A stretch of 50,784 nt of DNA from Vitrella brassicaformis (lineage: Eukaryota; Sar; Vitrellaceae), in contig CDMY01000506.1 of assembly GCA_001179505.1 (NCBI GenBank), positions 4,633 to 55,416 of the forward strand. Reading direction: 5' to 3'. Positions 23,001 through 31,865 of the stretch are shown here, piece by piece. How positions within the stretch are numbered: the stretch's first letter is position 1; every line of letters starts with the position of its first letter. A program made the translations under genes and the position numbers. The notes under the pieces are model-generated. The model was given only the letters and a program-made list of their open reading frames with translations, was not told where the DNA came from and did no database searches.

Positions 23001-25838
23001 GTGAAGCTGTTCTCCCCCTCCCGAAAGACATCTGCGGAGGTGCTGCAGGTCTACCACACCATCCTGCTGCTGGTGGGTGGCTGAGTGAGGGGTGGGTGAG
23101 GCGATGCCTGCACCGAGTGACCTTCCTGTATGTTCTGTTTGTCAGGCCGGTGCGTATGTGGACCCTTTGTCATATTGGCAAATCGCCAAGGGGGCATTGG
23201 GGGTACGAGCACACGGACATGGATGCAAGCGACATGATAGCGTGTGTGTGTGTCTCTGGTGTGACAGCTGGACTGTGTGTATGACTTTGAGCGTCGTGTG
23301 GCGTCTCTCCAAGTGCTGGCCAGACTCATGCAAGGCAGCGCCACGGCACTCGCGTCTGTTGGAGACCCTGTAGGGGCTGCACCAAACGACATGTATACGA
23401 GCCGAGCCAGCATGTACGCATGAGTGTGTGTCCTGGTCAGGGCCTGAAATGCGGTCGTCTGTCCCCTATCCTCGGCGAGCTGTGTCAGTTGCTGCGGCAC
23501 AGTGACCTGCTGGATGACACACTCATCGAGGGGCCAGCAGCGTTTGGCGGCACCGATAACGACCCACCTGTTGTGGCTGCCGTGTGGGAGGTCGGGAGAA
23601 AGAAAGCAGAGAGAGGACACAGACAGCATGGGCGTGGCGTGACGTGTTCGTGTCCTCTGCAGTTGTTGGAGGCCGCTGGTCATCCGGCGTTGGTGGCTCA
23701 CCTGCATACTGAGTGGCGGGATGAACTCCTGATGTGCGCCTTTGCTGCCACACCGGACGCGTTGCCCATGATGGGGGAGTCCGATGCACAGACAGACAAT
23801 AAAGCGACAGACAGCCGATCGAGGAGGACACAAAGGCTGCAGCGGTATGCTATGCGAGACACCTGTCCACACACACGCAGTGCAGTGCATGGCTGACCAA
23901 TCGATATGTGTGTCTTCTTCTCCTCCATCCATCCATCCACACAGGTACGTGGCGTCCCTGTCCCCAGCTGCCGCCCCTCTTTCCCTGCCATTGCCCTCCC
24001 TGCTGTCCTTTGCCCACACCCACTTCCCCGCCCTCCGATCCCTCCTCTCAGTCGCACCAATCACTTCCATCACACAGTGCGAGCAAGCCATCCTTGACAA
24101 TCTGCAGTCCTTCACATCGCCCGCACACCTCAGCAACAGAAGGGCGCAGGCACGCGACGCTGCGATTGCCTTGGTGAGGCGGCTGGTGTGTGAGGGGGAG
24201 GCTGGGAGGGGGCGGGATGTGCTGGATGGGGTGGTGCTGCCTCTGCTGCGCCCATTGGACGATGAGAGTGCCGGCCCGACTTCGTGGGAGGGGTGGGCGC
24301 AGCTGGCTGTCTCGTCGCTTGGCAAGATTCGGGAGCTTATCGCTTGGTGGCCAGACACGTCCACCCAAGACGCACTGAGAGACAGCAGGTGGACAATGGG
24401 GGCGAGCAACCACCTTCGCTTTTATGTGTACACGTCCTTTCTGTTTCTCTCCCTGCAGGCTGCTTGAGGATCTCACTGGCCTGGTAGCTTACCACTGGCT
24501 GCATCTGCGGCTCTTCCAGGCACGTGTGGCTGAGTACCTCACGCAGCAGGGGAGTGCTGGCCAGGCCCCTGGTGGCCTCACCGCCATCGACGCCCTCCCC
24601 ATCAGCAGACGGCGGCAGATGAGGATCGACGCCGCCAAACACGCAGAGAAAATACGATTGGAGGTATGAGACATGACGCACACACATACAGATGGATGGA
24701 TGGGAGCCTGCGTATCTTGAGGTGTGTCTGGTCAGGCCGCCGTGACACTCTTTCTGGCTGTGCGAAGGCTGTCGTCCTCCGGCGGCTCCATCAACTGGGG
24801 CGCTTCCCTCGTCACCATGATGCTCGATGTGTTCCTCACCCCCCAGCAAATCGACAAACGCGCACACAACAAGAATCCCCGAACAAAGGAGCAGACCGCC
24901 GCCACAGCAGCAGCATCGGATGCCCCCACCAGCACCAGTGCCGTCAGCGGCACTCAGGAGGTGTCGTCCCTCACTCTTCCCGCCATAGCCACACCCCCCT
25001 CTGTGGCCATGTTTGTGGCCGTGGCCATGCGGCGCCTTCTCGTTCCCTCTTGGCCGTCAGACGCCGATCTGGCGGTGTTCGATGAGTGGTATCCCCTCAG
25101 TGGGCTGAAGGACAACGCCATGCATGCCGTCGCCACGTTGCGGGGCGGCAGGGTGAGGACACCGGTAGTGACGATGCAGCTGGATGTGCAGTCGCGGGTG
25201 GTGGACCAGCTGATGCAGTACCTGCTCGACCTCAATGTCAACCTGTCCACATACACATCCACCTCCTCCCCTCATGTCTCCTCGTCGGTACTGCCCACGT
25301 CGTCTCCCATGTTTGCGTTCTCTGCTCTTGCGCGGGATACCAAAGGGGCGACTGGAGTGTTCCAGCTGGCACTCACAGCGGCCGACAAGACCATACAGAC
25401 ACTGCTGAGTAAGATCAGACAGAACAGAACCTTGTGCGGCTGTCTTTCATGTCTCCTTGTTCCTTCCTTGTTCAGGGGATGAGACACCGGCGAGTGGTGA
25501 GAAGGAAGACAGGAGACGGCGAGCGTCCTCTCCCGCCCCATCGTCAGCGGCCGCCCCGTCGCCGCTAAACCTGAAGGAGACCATTAACAACAACGCCGCA
25601 CTCAGCGTGTATGCGCTGCTCCTCGACTGCGCTTCCTGCTTCAGGGGTACATACCTACCTAGACACGCAAGAGTCAGTCAAAGTGGGGAGAGTCACAGAC
25701 CAAGATTGGTGTGTGTCGTGTGTGTCATGGAATGATTGTTCAGATGCGTTTGTGTCGTGTGTGGATGGGTGGCGTGCCGGCGGCCATCTGGTGAGGGTGG
25801 ACATGGGCAGGGATATGCTGAGCAGATGCGAGCGATGA
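20013..25838 (+). CDS. DNAAF5: dynein axonemal assembly factor 5 (HEATR2) homologue, 25 exons, about 1307 aa
   Basis: HEAT-repeat co-chaperone-like factor that pre-assembles ciliary dynein arms in the cytoplasm. Exons run from 20013-20363 through 20430-20556, 20648-20750, 20826-20878, 20947-20983, 21054-21108, 21185-21271, 21334-21411, 21498-21654, 21732-21829, 21902-22069, 22174-22241, 22360-22402, 22476-22728, 22795-22868, 22980-23072, 23146-23202, 23268-23369, 23441-23590, 23663-23844, 23945-24388, 24459-24663, 24736-25408 and 25476-25646 to 25744-25838. All phases close. Helical HEAT pairs are visible (FLFHLRRDLNVLLEEPGMPA, LIARLGSEDIDG, SSVVRRHFYETLIYWLHKLP). Family landmarks: MRQLGFHPPW, CWVKTHFRRIAKALFKEVLD, then AMRSAQLLCVCLPYIEES, matching the 'vr.kSAqLL.vll...E' helix of DNAAF5. 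It is longer than the human protein (855 aa, from memory) because of low-complexity inserts and a divergent C-terminal third. Confidence 0.8.
21028..21050. repeat. (TG)n microsatellite ending at a 3' splice site
   Basis: About 11 TG units run directly into CAG at 21051-21053, the acceptor of a DNAAF5 intron. Confidence 0.9.
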
Positions 25839-26203
25839 CCAGAGCAATTAGTTCATGGGATGTGTTCAATGGCACGGTTCAATGAGTAGGGCACATGCAT
25901 TCATTCCACCGAACAAGTCTCATTTTTCTGTCCTCCTCAGCACGAACATGAAGTATATTGGCTCTCACAGCCGCTGTCTGCGACGCAGCCGGAGCACTGA
26001 CACGCACACACAGGAAGACATGCATGGGCCAGAAGCACACAAACACACACGAGAGCTCATGCACACGCGTTCGCGCACGTGCACTGCCGCTCCATCCTTC
26101 TCCTGAGAAGACAACACAGCACAGGAAGCGAAGCATGCATAAATGTCTGTGCGTCGTGATCGTGTACCCACCGTGCTGCGCTGCTTCTGTCTTCCCACCG
26201 TGC
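25839..26203. other. intergenic between convergent genes
   Basis: 365 bp with CA-rich stretches. No coding exon was recognised. Confidence 0.5.
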
Positions 26204-26873
26204 TTAGCGTCTAGCTAGCTGTGTCGCGGCCGCGATGGGCTGCACGTTGGGTCTCTCCGCCAAGTTGAGGACGCCGGCCACGCGGACGTGCTCAGCGGCA
26301 ATAGCCGCCAAAATCGACTGGGGATACTGCGTCATCAGCACTTCTTGGGGATACTCGTAGTGGTCGTACACGCTGACATGGCCGAATGCGCGCGTCTTGT
26401 ACTCCACGATGTGCTTGAACCCTTCGCAGGGGCGCAGCGTGTATGGGACGTACGTCAGGTCGAGGCAGACATGCCACTGGCCCCCGCCCATGTTGAGCGC
26501 CCGGATGACCCCTGTCTTCAGACAGCCTACAACACAGACAACGCACCAATGGATGCCCCGACGCTTCCCCCGTTCCCCACGAACCTGTCTGCTGTTGCTG
26601 CTGATGCTGCACAACAACGGCACCGACATTCATGATGTCCAGCCTCACGAGGGGAACGATGAGCCGACAAAGGTCGACGGCGATGTCGCGCATCTCGGGC
26701 GTGGCCGCCTGGCCGACCGCTGTGATGCCAGCTTCGAGCTGCGCATCAGTGATCGTGCTGGGCAGATAAGGGTGACCCTCGTGGCGAGTCGGGTTGACCG
26801 CGAAGGTTGCGAAGCCACCTCCTCTGCCGGTCTGGGAAGGTGGGATGTACTGGTTGATCTCCTTCCGGGGCAT
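26204..26873 (-). CDS. unrecognised protein beside inverted repeat, 203 aa
   Basis: Two exons (26585-26873 and 26204-26526) join in phase. The first ATG is complement 26871-26873, just outside the left inverted-repeat arm, which supplies its leader. The protein starts MPRKEINQYIPPSQTGRGGG, has a helix near MRDIAVDLCRLIVPLVRLDI and a short Gln run (QHQQQQQ). The second exon is globular-looking (WHVCLDLTYVPYTLRPCEGF; FGHVSVYDHYEYPQEVLMTQ). No signal peptide or membrane span. I do not recognise the family. Confidence 0.55.
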
Positions 26874-26912
26874 ACTTCAGAATCTGTAGTGGTCGCTGGC
26901 AGGATGTTGTTG

Positions 26913-27595
26913 TTTGCAGCCGGCAGGATGGCCGATCTTGGGCGTTTGCGCCGGACACCATCATAATTCAATGAAAAATTTCGCCGGCAATTCCGAGAAA
27001 AGGGTTGGCGGGAGCGGTTTCGCGCAAAAGGTGCTTAGCTAGCTCGCAGGCGTCATATGGGCGCCAAGCGAGGATGAGGTCCAAGCCGTCGCGAGTGCGC
27101 TGGTGAATCACACGAGGCAGCATTGGAACAGCCGGAGTCTCTTCAACATCGATAAAAAGGCCATCAGAGCTGATCCGGAAGCTCCCCTGCTTGCCGTTCC
27201 AAGGCCTGATGTGGGAGATCCTGAGCATCCAGCCTCAGGTCCAGCGCACGAGCCGGTGCCAGCTGCGCTGGAGGTGCCGCTCAACCCCCCCGCCGAGTTG
27301 TTCGGCCTCGAGTGCGCGGTGCGATTCGTGGAGCAGGGCTGCAAGAAGAAAGCAGACGACGGGAGAGGAAGAGCAACACAAGAGGAAATCGGTCAGCACA
27401 TGCGCATGCAGACACATACACGCAAGCACGCGACATGCACTGACCTGCCCCACTGCACCAACTCCTTTCCTTGAAATGTGTGCAGGCAGAGAAGGCTATG
27501 TCATTTATCACGCCGCGCCGCCCGCTGACGCGTCCCAGCCCGCGACTATACGGCATGAGCAGCCACCGGCAACCACAGCGAAGAAAACGGGGAGA
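26913..27595 (+). repeat. left arm of large inverted repeat
   Basis: Reverse-complement match to 29200-29880, read by eye. The outer part (26913-27190; leader plus first exon start) is nearly identical, with only scattered substitutions. The inner part shows many more differences and a 102- versus about 94-nt intron. The outer edge stops at ...GGATGTTGTTGTTTGCAG and the inner edge near AAAACGGGGAGA. Confidence 0.85.
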
Positions 27596-27736
27596 CCAAC
27601 AAACGACTTCAACTCGATGCTTCAAGGCGTTGGCCATCGCCAACCCCACGCTGCCGCCAACGAGCGAGGGAGCAAAAGACGGCAAGGCACTGCGCAACAC
27701 AACCCAGGAAGCACAGCAAATAGGGCACGTGGCTAA
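27055..27736 (+). pseudogene. degraded copy of the 28283-29727 gene, start codon lost
   Basis: Continuous similarity to the N-terminal third of the intact right-arm gene: PSEDEVQAVASALVNHTRQH, SLFNIDKKAIRADP, VPLNPPAELFGLECA, then in phase across the same intron to EGYVIYHAAPPADASQPA and a KKTGRP end. The codon matching the intact ATG is ATA (27055-27057), an in-frame TAG lies just upstream, and no ATG replaces it until deep inside the intron. After KKTGRP the frame diverges and stops at 27734-27736. The zinc-finger-like and C-terminal parts of the intact gene are missing. An overlapping frame stays open to about 28013 (ALAIANPTLPPTSEGAKDG onward), which could be an unrelated exon. Confidence 0.6.
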
Positions 27737-28015
27737 AGGCAAGCAACTTTTCCGTCGTCCCAGTGTCGGCGAGGAGCTATGGATGGTGGGAGGACGAGGC
27801 GGTGATGTAGAGTTTATCCGCGACGGCAGCGGACACACAGTGGGCTCGACCTGGCGTGCTGCTGCAGAATTGCAACGGACACATGATGTGGAGCAGGGCG
27901 TGGCGAGCGAAAAGCGGGATGGGCAGGAAAGGGCACGTTTTGTTGAGGGCCCTCCCACCTTCGATGATTGCAGTGCGCGTGTGGGAGGGTGGGTGAGCGA
28001 TGTGGGTAGGTAGCG

Positions 28016-28282
28016 AATGTCTTGTAGTTCCTGTCAATAGTTTAGATGTGAATGTGTAATCGACTTGGTCCCAACGCATGGACACCAGACAATCGACTGC
28101 CCTCAGCTGGGACTCCATACACTATCATAGACGTTACACATTTCCCCATCGCTCATCAGGTAAACAAAGAATCAACACAGCGGGCGATACCAGTGTCGCA
28201 TTCATCCAGACTCATTCATCGCCGCATCACATGACCCTGACAGCCATCGCACAAGGCACCGAGATGAAAGTGAAAGCTTCTT
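28016..28282. other. inverted-repeat spacer, non-coding part
   Basis: 267 bp between the degraded left copy and the stop of the intact right copy. I see no transposase, tRNA or other feature. Confidence 0.4.
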
Positions 28283-29727
28283 CTAAGAATAACACGTACT
28301 GATAGCTTTTGCAATCATCCGCTTGCCGGCGTGGCGGCAGTTGTCGGTGTCGAAATCGTAAACCAGGCCGCCCACTTTTTTCAGGTCTCCCACTGTGACG
28401 CCTCTTATGGCCTGATGCTTCTGAGGGGAAAAATTCCATCGCTCCTGAGCCAGCCCCACCTTACTCGTGACGATTGTGTCGCCTTTCATATAGCCGTAGC
28501 CTTTCCCCTTGTGAATGAGCCATCCCTCGTTGCCGTAGCGTATCTTGATGCCCCTGTCGACGAGCGTGACGATAACACCGTAATGCTCACACGACTCACC
28601 AGACGCGCAGGGATTGCACGGTGGGTCTGCAGGTCGGCTGACGAGCTGAATGGTCTCAATCTCGCTTTCTTCAAGAACCATGACCTCAAGATGGCTCAGC
28701 TCATAGGGAGGCCGTCGACGAATGGGAAAGGACTGAAGCAGCCGACGCCATGGCTCCCCACATACGGAGACGGGCCCATGCTGCTGTGCCAGTGGGGCGT
28801 TTGCCTTGAATCGTTTCCTGACCAAGAACAAGCGCCGCAAATATGCTGCACTCTTTGTTGATATTCTCGGCACACCTGCATGGCTGAGGTAGAGAAGCAG
28901 CAGCTGCTGCAGATGCTGCTGCCTGAGCGACAGGTGCTTCTCGGCTCTGAAAGGTGCAGAGAGATAATGATGCAGATGCACAAAGAGGGAGCGACACTCT
29001 GACTGCTCTTCACCTCTTCTTCAGCCTTTCGACAGGGGTGCCTTTTTCTGTCGTCGCTCCAGTAGTAAGTATCGCAATGCAGGCACATTTCCAGCCTCAT
29101 GAGGCTCCCGCTGCCAGGCGTGTATTCGTAAGGCAGCGGCAACCGTACCCCTCCCCGTCGCACGACATGTGCTGCGCAGCTCAGATCGTTTAGTGCTCTC
29201 CCCGTTTTCTTCGCTGCGGTTGCCGGTGGCTGCTCATGCTGTGTGGTCGCGGGCTGGGACGCGTCAGCGGGCGGCGCGGCGTGATAAATGACATAGCCTT
29301 CTCTGCCTGCACGCATATCAAGGAGATGCAGTCGGGGAGTCAAGGTTGCGTGCTTGCGTGCGTGTGTGTGTGTGTCTTTGCTGTGTGTGCGTGTGTGCAC
29401 GTGCTGACCGATTTCCATTTGTGCTGCTCTTCCTCTCCCGCCGTCTTCTTTCTGCAGTTTACTGAATCCGGCATACTCGAATATCGCCGCGCACTCGAGG
29501 CCGAACAACTCGGCGAGGGGGTTGAGCGGCACATCCAGCGCAGCTGGCACCGGTTTAGGCGCTCGAACTGAGCCTCGAGGCCTTGCGGCAAGCAGGGGAG
29601 CATCAGGGTCAGCTCTGATGGCCTTTTTATCGATGTTGAAGAGGCTCCGGCTGTTCCAATGCTGCCTCGTGTGATTCACCAGCGCACTCGCGACGGCTTG
29701 GACCTCATCCTCGCTTGGAACCCACAT
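28283..29727 (-). CDS. unrecognised protein with Cys/His zinc-finger-like motif, 405 aa
   Basis: Four exons (29409-29727, 29014-29306, 28876-28946 and 28283-28817), all in phase. The start ATG (complement 29725-29727) lies in the right repeat arm. The N-terminus is helical (DEVQAVASALVNHTRQHW). Exon 2 has a CLHCDTYYWSDDRKRHPC element, a plausible C-x2-C...H-x-C metal site. Exon 3 is an Ala-rich linker. The last exon is a globular domain: SGESCEHYGVIVTLVDRGIK, GNEGWLIHKGKGYGYMKG and a terminal DTDNCRHAGKRM. A late 'NC.H' motif recalls papain-fold LRAT/NlpC-like proteins, but that is a guess. Family not recognised. Its partial copy sits at 27055-27736. Confidence 0.65.
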
Positions 29728-29880
29728 GCCGCCTGCGAGCTAGCTAAGCACCTTTTCCGCGAAACCGCTCCCGCCAACCCTTTTCTCGGCATTGCCGGCG
29801 AAATTTTCCATTGGATTATGATGGTGTCCGGCGCAAACGCCCAAGATCGGCCATCCTGCCGGCTGCAAACAACAACATCC
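29200..29880 (-). repeat. right arm of large inverted repeat
   Basis: Reverse complement of 26913-27595. It carries the 5' half of the intact inward gene and, at its outer end, the leader of the outward gene at 29907. Confidence 0.85.
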
Positions 29881-29906
29881 TGCTTGCATTTTGCGTTGTT
29901 GGAGAA

Positions 29907-30685
29907 ATGGCTGGCTGGCTGAAAGAGGCGATACAGACAGCGACGACGAACGCGATGTCCCACAACATCGAGCGTGGCGGCCACAGCGCTCTGATCAAGA
30001 GCGAAACGACCACCAGCATCTCGAACGTCATCCTTCCTGCGGACGACGCATACGCGTCCATCAGCATGATGGCGAGCATCGTCAAGGTTCACGGCGTGAG
30101 TCCGGAGGCCCTTTCCGGAGTGGTGCAGGACGGCACGGCTGCTGTGCAGGCCTACGTGGCTAAGTCCAAGGTGCCCATCGGAGAGGCAGAGTTTGCCATC
30201 GCCTGTCAAACCGCCCTTTCCATCATCCAAAAGGACGTGCTGGGCGTCTTCGTGAGCTTCTACAGCATGCTGTTCCATCAGGCGAGGCCAGAAGGTACTC
30301 CACAGATGCATGCAGGATATCTTGTGCAGGCACAAGTATATCGGAAGGGTTCTTGTGTGCAGATGGGTTGTACATGTTCAGCGTTTTGGCGGCAGCTGAC
30401 CCCCACTTCCCCGGCCGACTCATTGTCGACGTCAAATTCGGACACGCCAACTTCACGCTGCCGCTCAGCGTGCGCATCCTCACCATCACCGACAAGAAGA
30501 GCGCCGTATTCGGTCTGTTCAGCAAGACAAGCACGACTTCGCAGCTGGTGTATGAGCCCACCCCCGTCACAATGCAGCGGTTGGAGGCGGTCAACCTCAG
30601 CCTGCTCAACGTCCTCCACGGTGACACCCTCCGCGCGATCAAGGATGCAAAGGACCAGACGAGGGCCGTGCAAGACACAGCCTGA
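29907..30685 (+). CDS. unrecognised protein beside inverted repeat, 236 aa
   Basis: Two exons (29907-30294 and 30363-30685) join in phase. The ATG at 29907 (MAGWLKEAIQTATTN) lies 26 bp outside the right repeat arm. The protein looks soluble and mixed alpha/beta: ISMMASIVKVHGVSPEALSG, EAEFAIACQTALSIIQKDVL, then a beta-rich half (LIVDVKFGHANFTLPLSVRI, KKSAVFGLFSKTSTTSQLVY) and a C-terminal helix. No membrane span or signal. No family recognised. It shares its upstream leader sequence, through the repeat, with the unrelated gene at 26204-26873. Confidence 0.6.
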
Positions 30686-31865
30686 TGGATGCGCGCGCAG
30701 TGGATGGTGGGGTGGTGGGGTGGATGGTGGATGGTGGATGGTGGGGTGGGTGGGGTGNNNNNNNNNNNNNNNNNNNNNNNNNNNNNNNNNNNNNNNNNNN
30801 NNNNNNNNNNNNNNNNNNNNNNNNNNNNNNNNNNNNNNNNNNNNNNNNNNNNNNNNNNNNNNNNNNNNNNNNNNNNNNNNNNNNNNNNNNNNNNNNNNNN
30901 NNNNNNNNNNNNNNNNNNNNNNNNNNNNNNNNNNNNNNNNNNNNNNNNNNNNNNNNNNNNNNNNNNNNNNNNNNNNNNNNNNNNNNNNNNNNNNNNNNNN
31001 NNNNNNNNNNNNNNNNNNNNNNNNNNNNNNNNNNNNNNNNNNNNNNNNNNNNNNNNNTGGGCTATTTTCTTATCTTGCAGTGCAGTGCAGTCAGGTGACT
31101 TCCATTATGATGCATGGCCGCTATGTGTCATCGTGGAACAGGCTGGGGAAGACCATGGGAGAGCCAACGGGTGCACCGATGAGCTTCCCGCCTCTTCCCC
31201 TGTTCTAAGGTGATACCTGTACGGGTGCATATATTCATACATTCATGCAATGAACCCGAGTTTTGTGAAGGACGTTGTCCATGCTACCATGCTGCCGGCG
31301 CTCTATGAAAACCGAGAGCAAATGCGCAGGGTTCAAAACCCACAGGGTTTCAGTTTTTATAGCTCGCGATTTGCGCGAAAAATGTTGGACGGATGGCGGC
31401 CCGACAGAGTCCCAGGGCCGCTTCACAGTGCTCTGGAACAGAAGGGGTCCAAATCGCTCGCCTGAGCTTTCGCCCTTTCAATTGCCGATGCGCCTCGCCT
31501 GAGTGAGTGGACACCAGGTGGGCAAAGGCATCGTCACGCTGCTCTTCAGTCTTCAATACGCACTTTTCATCTCTTCCTGTCTGCTTTTTTGCCTTTCAGC
31601 CGAGCCTGAGTCGCGCTCGAGTGATTCGCCAGCTCAGCTGCCGGCTGATTTGATTTGCATGCGTATCTATCGAGGACTCTCTCGCTGCTATAAGGCCCTG
31701 ATTGGTGCATGCAACGCAACACCAATCGAAGCTCTATCTTAAGAAGACCTGCCTGAACGACATCGCAGCTTAAGGAACGAACAGCGGCACTGTGCTGACT
31801 GATTTTGTGCTCTGTTCTGATACCGAACTCACCCACCTTATCGCCCTCTCCCCCTCCCTCCCGCA
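30686..31865. other. intergenic with assembly gap
   Basis: GGTGGATGG-type repeats, then the N gap, then about 800 bp with only short unsupported open frames. 31740-31865 is presumably the leader of the next gene. Confidence 0.4.
30758..31057. other. assembly gap, 300 N
   Basis: Exactly 300 N preceded by a GGATGGTGGGGTGG-type G-rich repeat (30686-30757). Confidence 0.98.

Noticed and set aside
27281-27958. Long minus-strand open frame over the left repeat copy
   Set aside because: It is antisense to the frame that matches the intact copy and has Cys/Ser/Arg-rich shadow composition.
26913-29880. Interpretation as a DNA transposon with terminal inverted repeats
   Set aside because: No transposase or target-site duplication is visible, and the arms contain ordinary spliced coding sequence. 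Kept only as one option in the finding.
29811-29906. In-frame extension upstream of the 29907 start
   Set aside because: It has no ATG; it begins at TTG and lies in the repeat arm, where the same bases precede an unrelated gene.
30685-31213. Open frames running through the N gap
   Set aside because: They exist only because N codons are not stops.
31250-31465. 71-residue plus-strand frame after the second gap
   Set aside because: It has an ATG, but no family resemblance, no splice partner and no supporting context.
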